Source: an uncultured Lachnospiraceae bacterium (GTDB taxonomy: Bacteria; Bacillota; Clostridia; Lachnospirales; Lachnospiraceae). From it: DNA of 64,000 bases. The notes under the pieces were generated by a model that was given only the letters and a program-made list of their open reading frames with translations, was not told the DNA's origin and made no database searches. The first letter of the stretch is position 1, and each line of letters begins with the position of its first letter. Below are positions 13,803 to 21,824 of the stretch, in pieces. Made by a program: the position numbers and the translations under genes. The stretch spans positions 62,001-126,000 of the forward strand of contig CAJUBE010000001.1 of NCBI GenBank assembly GCA_910584725.1, in the 5' to 3' direction.

Positions 13803-15569
13803 TCAGGACTGTCCCGATTTGGAATTTCCATCCGCCTGCGCCCAGGAAAGCGCCTCCTCCAGACTGTCCGCGCCGAGAATATTGAGCATAAAATCCGTGT
13901 ACTCCCCGGCCCTGTCCGTGTCAATATAGCGGAAAACATCTTTTATATACTTCCCGGAATGGTCATACTCATACACACCGAAAGCCAGCCCCGCCATCAC
14001 TTCCTCCGGTGCGTCCGTCTGCCGGTTCATCAGAAAGGCATCCACGTACGGATTATTCTCCACGATATAATAGCAATACGCAAAAGCCGCTGCCTGCAGC
14101 CGTTCCCCGGAGCCCGAAGAAAACCCAAGCTCCGTGATCGTGACACTTCGCACCTCGCCCGCCCTGTCCAGATACGCTTCCTCGGACAGCATATCCGTCA
14201 GCACATTCAGATTCATAATGGACAAATGAGGTGCATTCCTTGTCTTATCATACTCCTGCGACCAGTAATTCACACGGGTAAGCGGTTCCGGATACGGGTG
14301 GATCGCAATGCCCCAGTCATAATTTCCATGCGCCAGCGCCGCCCCATTAAAGCTTTCCAGAATATCCCTGCCGTTAAAAAAGCCGGAATTGTCGCCGTCA
14401 TTGCTGTTCCATGCATGGTCAATGCTGAAATATACACGTCCCTGCGCATAGTGGCTTTTTACCGCCTGATAAAAAATCCGGAAAGATTTTTCAAATTCCT
14501 TTGTATAGTAAATCACATCCCGGGTATTCATGAAATTCCAGACACGATTCTGGTTGATCTCGTTGGCGATCACCCAGCTGTGTATCATACCATGCTCACC
14601 GCTCGAATAGCGCTCCGCCAAAAATCCGGCCACCGCCTCCAGCGTCCTTGCGCCCTCCTCCTCGGATGCATTAAACATATAATAGTACGCGCCGCTTTCC
14701 GGCTCACGCGCGTCCGGATGAATCAGCTCCGGGAAAGCCTCATTCCAGTCGTTCAATACCACCGCCGTGGCAGTCATCCCCATGTCGGTCAGATAGGTAA
14801 ACAACCCGTCGTAACCGTTGATCGCCGCCCCGTTAAACGCATAATTTCTTCCCTTATATGTATAGGTGATGGTAGGGAAAGTCTGATCCGTCGTCTCCCC
14901 CATAATATGCGAAAGGGGAATATTATAGATTGCGTGTTTGATACCAAGATCCGTCAGCTCCGGCGTCCCCAGCATCGTGGGATCTAGCAGAATTCCCTTC
15001 TTTGAGCCTGTCTCCGGGTAAGGCTCCTGATTTTCCGCAAGCGCTTCCGGATTCGATAAATATACGCTCCTGCCCACCTGCACATAATTTCCTTCCATCT
15101 TGACCGCCGGGATTAACCGTTCATACAGATAGACATCCCGGTAAGGAAAGACTGCTTCCCACTCCCTGTCTTTGCGGCCCCTTGTGACGGGTTCCTTTGT
15201 CAGCGCATCCGCATCCTCCTCCCAGGTGTCTGCCCGAAACAAATACAGGTACGCATCGTCACTGGACGGAACCAGCGGCATGGCAAGAGAATACCTTACC
15301 TTTTTCAGCTCCGTATCATAAACGAAAGCCACATTCATCGCATAATCCGAAAGCTCGTCCGACGACAATCTTGTCTCACCCGCCGTCAGTTCCGACAATT
15401 CCTCTTCCCGCTGTCCGGCTTCGCTGTCCGCTCCCGTCTCCTCCTGCACGACAGGCGCGCTCGTCGGCGCCGTCTCCCCTCCGCAGCCGCCAAGCAGCAC
15501 AAGCGCCAGACAAATGCCTATGAGCAGGGGACATCCGAAACGGATTTTACTCTTCTTCTCCTTGTACAC
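13803..15569 (-). CDS. DUF5722-like lipoprotein, probable glycoside hydrolase
   Basis: About 588 residues. A lipoprotein signal (ALVLLGGCGG, lipobox cysteine about residue 30) is followed by an acidic linker, a beta-rich domain and a TIM-barrel-like domain. The barrel shows the clan A pattern: an acid/base candidate in SWVIANEINQNRVW and a nucleophile candidate in SVTITELGFSSGSG. This matches the DUF5722 family, whose substrate is unknown. I chose GTG 15569 because GGGAGG lies 7 bases upstream; ATG 15590 overlaps the previous stop by four bases but lacks a nearby ribosome site. The product would sit on the outer face of the membrane next to the BMP-type binding protein encoded just upstream. 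Confidence 0.72.
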   Translation of the reverse strand: MYKEKKSKIRFGCPLLIGICLALVLLGGCGGETAPTSAPVVQEETGADSEAGQREEELSELTAGETRLSSDELSDYAMNVAFVYDTELKKVRYSLAMPLVPSSDDAYLYLFRADTWEEDADALTKEPVTRGRKDREWEAVFPYRDVYLYERLIPAVKMEGNYVQVGRSVYLSNPEALAENQEPYPETGSKKGILLDPTMLGTPELTDLGIKHAIYNIPLSHIMGETTDQTFPTITYTYKGRNYAFNGAAINGYDGLFTYLTDMGMTATAVVLNDWNEAFPELIHPDAREPESGAYYYMFNASEEEGARTLEAVAGFLAERYSSGEHGMIHSWVIANEINQNRVWNFMNTRDVIYYTKEFEKSFRIFYQAVKSHYAQGRVYFSIDHAWNSNDGDNSGFFNGRDILESFNGAALAHGNYDWGIAIHPYPEPLTRVNYWSQEYDKTRNAPHLSIMNLNVLTDMLSEEAYLDRAGEVRSVTITELGFSSGSGERLQAAAFAYCYYIVENNPYVDAFLMNRQTDAPEEVMAGLAFGVYEYDHSGKYIKDVFRYIDTDRAGEYTDFMLNILGADSLEEALSWAQADGNSKSGQS

Positions 15570-15586
15570 TTCCAAACCTCCCGTGC

Positions 15587-16801
15587 TCATTCAAAATTGA
15601 CTGCAACAGCGACCTCTGGCGGCGCGTCGATTGCATCCGACACCGTCCTGTCCCCTCTTTTCATCTGCTTATAAATTTCAAAAAAGTGGGTCGTAGGAAT
15701 TTCCTGAAACCGCCACTCTGAATCTACCACCGGAATTGCCGCGCAACCTTCCTCCACACCGTAACGTTTCACCTGTCCGGCATCCGCCTCCGACCAGCCG
15801 CCGTCCGCATAGTATTCATCGAGCGCATCCGTCACAGCCGCACCAATATTTTTAACCGCGCTTGTCAAAACCCGATCTGAAATCCTGCACTGGTCAACAT
15901 CCACCCCGATCATCAGGCCGTTCTGATTTTCCGCCGCCTCCAGCACGGACTCGTACAGGCCGCCGCCGCAGGCAAATATAATCTGCGTGCCGTTCTCATA
16001 CCAGACGTCGGCCTTCTCCCGCACCGCGATATCCGCCGCGTAAGTGTCCGCATACCAATAGTTGACCGCCACGTCGTCCAGCGACAAATCCTTGGCCGCC
16101 GCATTGATTCCCTGCAGATAACCGTAACCGTAACGCAGCACGGCAGGCTCCTCTCTTCCGCCTATAAAGCCGAGATTCCGATATCCCTCCCAGACTGCCA
16201 TATAGCCCGCCAGGTACCCGGCTTGTTCCTCATGGAAAAGGATACAGTGCACATTCTCCGCAATGGGAAGTTCCTCCCCTTCCCCGTCGTAAGGCACGGC
16301 ATCCACCAGCAAAAAGGAAGTCTGCGGATACATTTCCTGCAAGGCGCCCACGGCCTCGCCAAAAACATCTCCCGCACAGACAATCAAGCCTGCCTTGTCC
16401 TCCACGGCCCGATGTATGATCTCCTGATAACTCTCCGGCGCGTTAGGGTCGGCATGATAGCAGGAAAAGGAAGTTCCCGCCCCCAAAGCGTACATCCTCA
16501 CGCCGTTAAAAATGGCCTCATTGTAACCGCCATCCTCCACGGATCCGTCCGTCAGAAAGGCGATCTCCCCGCCCGTTTCCATATAATCCCCGTATGGGTC
16601 TTCAAACATTTTCTGCACCGACTCCCGCCAGGAGCTCATCTCCACACCCGATCCGCTCTCCGCATCCTCCTCGGTCTCCTGCCGAGTCTCCTCCGATGTT
16701 TCATTCTCCGCGGGCGACGCCGTCTCCTGTACCGGTTTCCCGCAGCCCGTCAAGAACAATATTAAAATCAGCCCGGCTAATCCAAGCTTACCTTTCCACA
16801 T
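15587..16801 (-). CDS. BMP-family substrate-binding lipoprotein
   Basis: About 404 residues: signal peptide with lipobox ILFLTGCGK, an acidic Glu/Thr-rich linker, then a two-lobed binding domain of the basic membrane protein family (IAFLTDGSVEDGGYNEAIF, AGLIVCAGDVFG, NLGFIGGREEPAVL, QIIFACGGGLYESVLEA, MIGVDVDQ). Members of this family bind nucleosides for an ABC importer or act as sensors. No permease or ATPase lies nearby, so it may work with a distant transporter or as an orphan receptor. I chose ATG 16801 (GGAAGGTGG upstream) over ATG 16828. First gene of a four-gene run ending in lspA. Confidence 0.83.
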   Translation of the reverse strand: MWKGKLGLAGLILILFLTGCGKPVQETASPAENETSEETRQETEEDAESGSGVEMSSWRESVQKMFEDPYGDYMETGGEIAFLTDGSVEDGGYNEAIFNGVRMYALGAGTSFSCYHADPNAPESYQEIIHRAVEDKAGLIVCAGDVFGEAVGALQEMYPQTSFLLVDAVPYDGEGEELPIAENVHCILFHEEQAGYLAGYMAVWEGYRNLGFIGGREEPAVLRYGYGYLQGINAAAKDLSLDDVAVNYWYADTYAADIAVREKADVWYENGTQIIFACGGGLYESVLEAAENQNGLMIGVDVDQCRISDRVLTSAVKNIGAAVTDALDEYYADGGWSEADAGQVKRYGVEEGCAAIPVVDSEWRFQEIPTTHFFEIYKQMKRGDRTVSDAIDAPPEVAVAVNFE

Positions 16802-16840
16802 TCCACTGTATCCACCTTCCGTAAACATTCAAAACCGCCG

Positions 16841-16873
16841 TGTGAGCATAGTACTCCAAATGTAACACTCACA
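16841..16873. repeat. Degenerate remnant of the AGTACT repeat
   Basis: TGTGAG (16841-16846) pairs with CTCACA (16868-16873) and encloses CATAGTACT, the same core as in the stop-codon repeats but shortened. Confidence 0.3.
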
Positions 16874-16915
16874 TATAACACCTTACCACAAGTGGGGGGA
16901 ATCAGCAAGTTTAGA

Positions 16916-18196
16916 TCAGATCTGATTCCCCTCCACATCTATTCCTAATGTAACCCCGCTGCGCCTCTCTTTATTCAGGCCTCCGCTCATATGGGACACG
17001 TTTCCATTCAGGAAACTGGCCCGGAAAATCGCATCCTCCCCGTACTTTCCGCGAATCTGATCCACCGCCTTGTCCAGTTTTTCCAGTTTATCGCTTTTTC
17101 CCAGATCAAAAATACTGTACTGTCGGGCCGCCTCCTCCTGCACCTTCGAAGTGTGGACTCCCATCTGTCTGAGAGGCGTTTTTTTATCCCACAGCTTACC
17201 GAAAAGCTGACAGGCCGCCCCAAATATTTCCTCCGTGATATTTGTAGGTGAATCCAGCTGCATCTGTCTATTCATCCGCTTAAACTCACAGGTTGTCAGA
17301 TGTACGCTGACCACGCCAATCATCACCCCGTCGGCCCTAAGCCTTGTTCCCACCGTCTCGCTTAAGGAGAGCAGCAGATGTCTCGCATACTCCTCCGTCA
17401 CGATATCCACCGGCGCGGTCATACTGTTGCCGTAACCCTTGTTCGCCTCATGAGAAATCATGGAAGCATCAAGGTCTGCGCCCTGCGCAAAGCCCTGTAT
17501 CGTCTGCCCATGCTTTTTTAACAGGGAGCGGATCATCCCCTCGTCCGCCTGCGCCAGTTCTCCGATTGTCCGTATGCCTACGCCGTGCAGTTTTTCCACC
17601 GTAGCCCGTCCCGCAAGAAACAGATCGGAAACGGGAAGAGGCCACATCTTGTGCCTGATTTCTTCCTGAAAAAGAGTATGCACCTTGTCGGGCTTGGAAA
17701 AATCGCCCGCCATTTTAGACAGAAGGAAATTTTCGGAAACGCCCACATTTACAGTGAAGCCCAATTCCTCCCTGATCCTGTCCTTCAATTCATAGGCCAG
17801 CTTTACCATCTGATCGCGGCCGTACAGCTTTTCAAAGCCCTCGAACACCACCCACGCCTCGTCTATGCTGTACTGGATCACAATGTCGCTGTACTCCTGC
17901 AATATTTTCATAAAGGCACGCGAGGACTTGACATACAGGCCATAATCCGGCGGTACGATCACCAGCCCCGGACATTTCCTCTGCGCCGCCACAATGGGTT
18001 CCCCTGTCTGTATGCCATATTTTTTCGCCGGACTGCTCTTGGCGAGAACAATCCCATGCCGTTTCTCCTGATCCCCGCCTACAATGCTGGGGATCAGCCT
18101 GATATCCTCCTTTTCGCCCAGCACATTCACCCGGTATGCCGCAGTCCAGGCAAGAAAAGCGCTGTTGACATCTATATGGAACACATATTTCCCCAC
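16916..18196 (-). CDS. Y-family DNA polymerase (DinB/UmuC type)
   Basis: A 426-residue translesion polymerase. The palm carries the metal-binding residues in FHIDVNSAFLAW and in VIQYSIDEAWVVF. The finger, thumb helix-hairpin-helix (KLHGVGIRTIGELAQAD) and little-finger region follow. It is of the Gram-positive UmuC/UvrX subtype. The only in-frame start downstream of the strong GGAGGAGG is GTG 18196, which has no good ribosome site of its own. The strong site instead serves an 8-codon leader ending 2 bases before this GTG, suggesting translational coupling. A LexA box lies inside the promoter, so SOS induction is expected. Confidence 0.88.
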   Translation of the reverse strand: MGKYVFHIDVNSAFLAWTAAYRVNVLGEKEDIRLIPSIVGGDQEKRHGIVLAKSSPAKKYGIQTGEPIVAAQRKCPGLVIVPPDYGLYVKSSRAFMKILQEYSDIVIQYSIDEAWVVFEGFEKLYGRDQMVKLAYELKDRIREELGFTVNVGVSENFLLSKMAGDFSKPDKVHTLFQEEIRHKMWPLPVSDLFLAGRATVEKLHGVGIRTIGELAQADEGMIRSLLKKHGQTIQGFAQGADLDASMISHEANKGYGNSMTAPVDIVTEEYARHLLLSLSETVGTRLRADGVMIGVVSVHLTTCEFKRMNRQMQLDSPTNITEEIFGAACQLFGKLWDKKTPLRQMGVHTSKVQEEAARQYSIFDLGKSDKLEKLDKAVDQIRGKYGEDAIFRASFLNGNVSHMSGGLNKERRSGVTLGIDVEGNQI

Positions 18197-18198
18197 CG

Positions 18199-18225
18199 CT
18201 ACAGGAATTGGAAGATATCTTCCAT
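18199..18225 (-). CDS. Eight-residue leader peptide before Y-family polymerase
   Basis: ATG at 18225 follows GGAGGAGGTGAAAGGA and encodes MEDIFQFL, then TAG. The stop ends two bases upstream of the polymerase GTG. No better start exists for the polymerase between the ribosome site and the GTG, so ribosomes finishing the leader would reinitiate. A frameshift in the assembly is the alternative. Confidence 0.45.
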   Translation of the reverse strand: MEDIFQFL

Positions 18226-18261
18226 TCCTTTCACCTCCTCCCCGTGAATGAATGTACTATT

Positions 18262-18290
18262 ATGTTATCAAACATATGTTCTTGTGTAAA
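18262..18290 (-). promoter_or_regulatory. SOS promoter with LexA box
   Basis: Minus strand: -35 TTTACA (18285-18290), 17-base spacer, -10 TAACAT (18262-18267). The spacer contains GAACATATGTTT (18270-18281), which fits the clostridial LexA consensus GAAC-N4-GTTY. Binding there would block polymerase, as for other SOS genes. Confidence 0.72.
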
Positions 18291-18324
18291 GATGAAATAT
18301 TTTCCTGTCTGCCTGTGTACATGC

Positions 18325-18353
18325 AAAAAGGGGATCGCTGCTATTGCTCCCCC
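18325..18353 (-). terminator. Terminator of the subtilase gene
   Basis: On the minus strand a GGGGA/TCCCC hairpin immediately after the stop codon is followed by TTTTT. Confidence 0.6.
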
Positions 18354-18354
18354 C

Positions 18355-20064
18355 TCACAGCCTCGCCAGCGTCTCAAACGTCCCGTTGATATCAATCCGC
18401 CCGTAGCCCCACTGTCTGTCGGGATAGCGGATCCCCTCCGGGCGCTGCGCCCCCTGAATCAGAAAGCTTTTCGTGCCCCGGCTCTCCACCGCAAAGGCAT
18501 TGCCGTCAACCACAGCCCACTCCAGAAACTGCGCCACACAGCCCGCAGACAGGGCAGCCGCCATGCAGGAACCGTCCGTCTCTCCCAGCGCGGTGTGCAC
18601 GCCGACACCCGGAGCCGCCAGATCCGGCTTAATGCTGCCGCTCCTCGTAAACCCTCTGCCGGAGGGCGCATACCCGCTGTCCGTATAACTGTCGTAAGTG
18701 GAGACCGTAATGACCTGAGACGCGTTTGCCGGCTCCGTCAACGTCACATCGGGGCTCGGCTGTAAAAATGTGACGCTGTCTTCCAGAAACGCCTCAATCG
18801 GCAGCCATATATGGTAGCGCCCGTCACCGCTCAGTCTCCGCACAGAAGCCGCCAGTGTCACCGTCCATATACCCGGCGTCGGGTCCTGAAAACGCAGAAA
18901 GATCAGCGGGTCGCCGGAGTCTTTCTCCACAAGGACAATCCCTACCTGTATGCGGGTTCTCTCAAAAATAAAGGAAATAGTCCTGTCCATTCCATTCCGA
19001 AAGTCAATCACGGGCGAAACCTCCCCGCCGGGTGAACGGATTGAGACCGAATAGGCATCGGGGAGACTTCCCCAGATTTCCGCGCAGAATCCCTTCATCG
19101 GTCCGGCAACACGGATTTCCACATTGCCCGGCATAAAATTTTCGTAATGGTGTTCTTTATCCCCTTCATTGCCGCCGCCCACCACAACAGCCCGGCTTCT
19201 CCTGCCCGCCACGATATTTAAATAGGAATCCAGCGCGGAAGTCCCGTCGTGACTGCCCATATTTGTGCCAAGCCCAATCACAATCACCACAGGTCTGCTG
19301 AAAGCCACCGCCATCTGCTGTAAATATTTCACCGCCTCCATGATATCATTTTCCTGATATGCCACGGCGCGGTCGTCGATCAGATAATAGTCCCGCAGAT
19401 AAGCCTTTGCCTCTTTTAACTTCACCACCGCGATATCCGCAAGGGGCGCGGCTCCCCGGAAGGTCAGCCCCTGATTCAGAAGGCTGCCCGCCGCCGCGGA
19501 AGCCATCCTCGTGCCGTGCCCGTTGGTGTCGGTACTCGGCACCACCGACTCCGGCTCCCCGGAGGCAAGCGCCCGGTCAATATCCTCCCTGCGATATTCC
19601 GTTCCATACAGAAATCCCTCGGGCGGTTCCCCTGCCTGAATGGTCTGATCCCAGATGGACAGGATACGGGTGCTCCCGTCGTCCCTGCGGAACACGTCTT
19701 CCCGGTAGTTGATTCCCGTATCGACAAAGCCAATAATAACGCCGCTCCCCTGTAAGGCAAGCGGCGGGTTCTGTATTCGGATATTGCCCATAGCCGCCAG
19801 AGGGGAAGCGTCAAAAACCCGCTCTCCCGCCTGCATCAGTCCGTACAGCTTAGGGATCGTCGAATACCCATAATATCCTATGGATATAGGCGCAACCTGA
19901 CTGCGTTTCACGGTCGCCACACCGTATCCGGCGTCCACGGCATGATAGCAGTATTCTATATCCACATCTTCCAAAATCTGTTCGATCGCGTCATAATCCG
20001 CGATAATATCCGCAAATTCATCCGACAAAATCATTTCTTTGCAGGTCAAACCCTTTTTATACAC
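18355..20064 (-). CDS. Csp-like S8 subtilisin-family protease
   Basis: A 569-residue subtilase without signal peptide. The catalytic triad appears complete: Asp in IIGFVDTGINY, His in TNGHGTRMAS and Ser in TDGSCMAAAL, the last replacing the usual GTSMAAP. An insertion of about 200 residues rich in beta strands sits between the His and Ser motifs, as in the CspA/B/C germination proteases of clostridia, which the N-terminal ILSDEFADIIADYD also resembles. It could activate a spore cortex hydrolase, but many non-spore paralogs exist in this family. Start uncertain: GTG 20064 gives the longest frame but has no clear ribosome site, and ATG 20034 is possible. Confidence 0.8.
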   Translation of the reverse strand: MYKKGLTCKEMILSDEFADIIADYDAIEQILEDVDIEYCYHAVDAGYGVATVKRSQVAPISIGYYGYSTIPKLYGLMQAGERVFDASPLAAMGNIRIQNPPLALQGSGVIIGFVDTGINYREDVFRRDDGSTRILSIWDQTIQAGEPPEGFLYGTEYRREDIDRALASGEPESVVPSTDTNGHGTRMASAAAGSLLNQGLTFRGAAPLADIAVVKLKEAKAYLRDYYLIDDRAVAYQENDIMEAVKYLQQMAVAFSRPVVIVIGLGTNMGSHDGTSALDSYLNIVAGRRSRAVVVGGGNEGDKEHHYENFMPGNVEIRVAGPMKGFCAEIWGSLPDAYSVSIRSPGGEVSPVIDFRNGMDRTISFIFERTRIQVGIVLVEKDSGDPLIFLRFQDPTPGIWTVTLAASVRRLSGDGRYHIWLPIEAFLEDSVTFLQPSPDVTLTEPANASQVITVSTYDSYTDSGYAPSGRGFTRSGSIKPDLAAPGVGVHTALGETDGSCMAAALSAGCVAQFLEWAVVDGNAFAVESRGTKSFLIQGAQRPEGIRYPDRQWGYGRIDINGTFETLARL

Positions 20065-20123
20065 ATAAATAGTATTTGCTATTTATATGCCCTTTCCACC
20101 CACCACTCCTTACGTTAGTTTAT

Positions 20124-20143
20124 GCAGGGACAGTCTGTCCTGA
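20124..20143. terminator. Hairpin after the ClpX-like gene
   Basis: CAGGGACAG/CTGTCCTG stem lies 4-20 bases beyond the stop codon of the ClpX-like gene. No clear U-run follows. Confidence 0.4.
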
Positions 20144-20146
20144 CAC

Positions 20147-21634
20147 TTACGACCCGTTTGCAGGCTGTTGTATCACCTTGAGACGATCCGGGTGCTCCGC
20201 ACTTCTGCTGCGGATGTCAATGATCGGCCCGCCGTTTCCTTCAATGTACTCTCTGGTGATGGTCACTCGTCCTATGTTGTCGTCCTTCGGCACTTCGTAC
20301 ATAATATCCAGCATAAATTCCTCGATAATGGCCCGAAGCGCTCTTGCGCCGGTCTCCTTTTCCATAGCCTTATCCGCGATGGCCTCCAGCGCGCCTTCGT
20401 CGAAAAGCAGCTCCACCTCGTCCAGCTCGAGAAGCTTCTGGTACTGTTTCAAAATTGCGTTTCTCGGCTCTTTTAAAATCTGCACCATCATGTCGCGACT
20501 TAAGCCCTCCAGCGTAAAGATCACCGGCAGGCGACCGATAAACTCCGGAATCATGCCGAATTTCCTGATATCCTCCACTGTAACCCTGCTTAAAATATTC
20601 TTCTCTTTATCATACTTATCCTTAAGCTCCGCACTGTAACCGATGGAAGTCTTTTTGTTCAGTCTCTGCTTAATAATCTCATCCAGATCGGGAAACGCGC
20701 CGCCGCAGATGAAAAGGATATTTCTCGTGTTCACCGTGGCAAGGGGCACCATGGCGTTTTTGGAATTAGCGCCAACAGGCACCTCCACCTCCGCCCCCTC
20801 CAAAAGTTTAAGCATTCCCTGCTGTACGGATTCCCCGCTCACATCCCGGGAGTTGGTATTCTTTTTCTTGGCGATCTTATCAATCTCGTCGATAAAAATA
20901 ATGCCGCGCTCCGCCCGCTCCACATCGTTGTCCGCCGCCGCGAGGAGCTTTGACACCACGCTCTCAATATCGTCGCCAATATAGCCCGCCTCCGTCAAGG
21001 ATGTGGCGTCCGCAATGGCAAGCGGCACATCAAGAAGCTTTGCCAGCGTCTTCACCAGATAGGTCTTGCCGCAGCCCGTGGGACCGATCATCAGCATATT
21101 GGACTTCTCGATCTCAATCTCATCCATGGTGCCGGTCGCCACTCTCTTATAATGGTTATAAACCGCCACGGACATGACTTTCTTGGCGTGTTCCTGCCCC
21201 ACCACATACTCGTCCAGCTTCTGCTTGATTTTATGGGGCGGCAGAATATCCCTGATATCAATCTCCGCCGTTTCCTTCTTCTTTTTTTTCTTCGGCTTCT
21301 GCTTGTTTGGAATGCCGCCGTCTCCCTGCAAATCAGCCAGATTGACAAAACTGATGTTCGGAAATCCCTGCCCGTTACCCATATTGGGATTGTTCAAAAG
21401 CCCCTGGTAGTCAAACTGGCTGACCGTATCCATGGTCTTGTGCATACAGTCGTCGCAGACGCAGATATTGTTGGGGAGTTTAAACATTTTCCCCGCTTTG
21501 CTCTCCGGTCTGCGGCAGATAAAGCAGACATCCTCGTAATCGCTGCCGGAATCGTCGCCCTTTTTCTCTTCTGTGCCGGAGTCCTTCTTCTCTAATTCCG
21601 TCTCTTCGTGTTTATCGTCCTTGTGATCGCCCAT
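20147..21634 (-). CDS. clpX: ClpX-like AAA+ unfoldase
   Basis: A 495-residue hexameric AAA+ unfoldase that feeds substrates to ClpP. Order of parts: a charged N-terminal tail, the zinc-binding domain (CFICRRPES ... ICVCDDC), a linker with a lysine run (PKKKKKKE), Walker A GPTGCGKT, Walker B IIFIDEIDKIAKK, sensor/pore motifs and ARALRAIIEEFMLDIMYEVP at the C-terminus. The ClpP-docking loop reads SIGYS instead of the usual IGF. It is about 70 residues longer than standard ClpX and no clpP is adjacent, so it may be a second paralog. ATG 21634 follows GGAGGGAA; a longer start is less likely. An extended -10 (TGC-TATACT at 21681-21686) lies upstream. Confidence 0.85.
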   Translation of the reverse strand: MGDHKDDKHEETELEKKDSGTEEKKGDDSGSDYEDVCFICRRPESKAGKMFKLPNNICVCDDCMHKTMDTVSQFDYQGLLNNPNMGNGQGFPNISFVNLADLQGDGGIPNKQKPKKKKKKETAEIDIRDILPPHKIKQKLDEYVVGQEHAKKVMSVAVYNHYKRVATGTMDEIEIEKSNMLMIGPTGCGKTYLVKTLAKLLDVPLAIADATSLTEAGYIGDDIESVVSKLLAAADNDVERAERGIIFIDEIDKIAKKKNTNSRDVSGESVQQGMLKLLEGAEVEVPVGANSKNAMVPLATVNTRNILFICGGAFPDLDEIIKQRLNKKTSIGYSAELKDKYDKEKNILSRVTVEDIRKFGMIPEFIGRLPVIFTLEGLSRDMMVQILKEPRNAILKQYQKLLELDEVELLFDEGALEAIADKAMEKETGARALRAIIEEFMLDIMYEVPKDDNIGRVTITREYIEGNGGPIIDIRSRSAEHPDRLKVIQQPANGS

Positions 21635-21680
21635 ATGTCTTATCTTCCCTCCATTCACCCGCATGCCTTGGTCTGCCCAT

Positions 21681-21686
21681 AGTATA
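21681..21686 (-). promoter_or_regulatory. Extended -10 promoter element before the ClpX-like gene
   Basis: TATACT preceded by TGC on the minus strand, about 50 bases before the start codon. No good -35 is seen. Confidence 0.4.
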
Positions 21687-21735
21687 GCATACGAATAGTG
21701 GATTAGCTATAGTTGAATTTCCTTTCCGTAAGACG

Positions 21736-21779
21736 ATCCCCGGCAGTCCGTATCTTCACGACACCGTCCTGCCGGGGAT
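21736..21779 (-). terminator. Hairpin after htrA
   Basis: Perfect 11-bp stem ATCCCCGGCAG/CTGCCGGGGAT (21736-21746 with 21769-21779) with a 22-base loop, 45 bases past the htrA stop. It lacks a U-run, so it may protect the 3' end rather than terminate. Confidence 0.5.
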
Positions 21780-21824
21780 GTTCTTCTCCGCTATATCTTT
21801 ACATTCCTCTTATTTTACCTCTGT

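Noticed and set aside
13959..14987. Long open frame opposite the DUF5722-like gene
   Set aside because: No start signal or domain; the sense gene has a lipobox and catalytic motifs.
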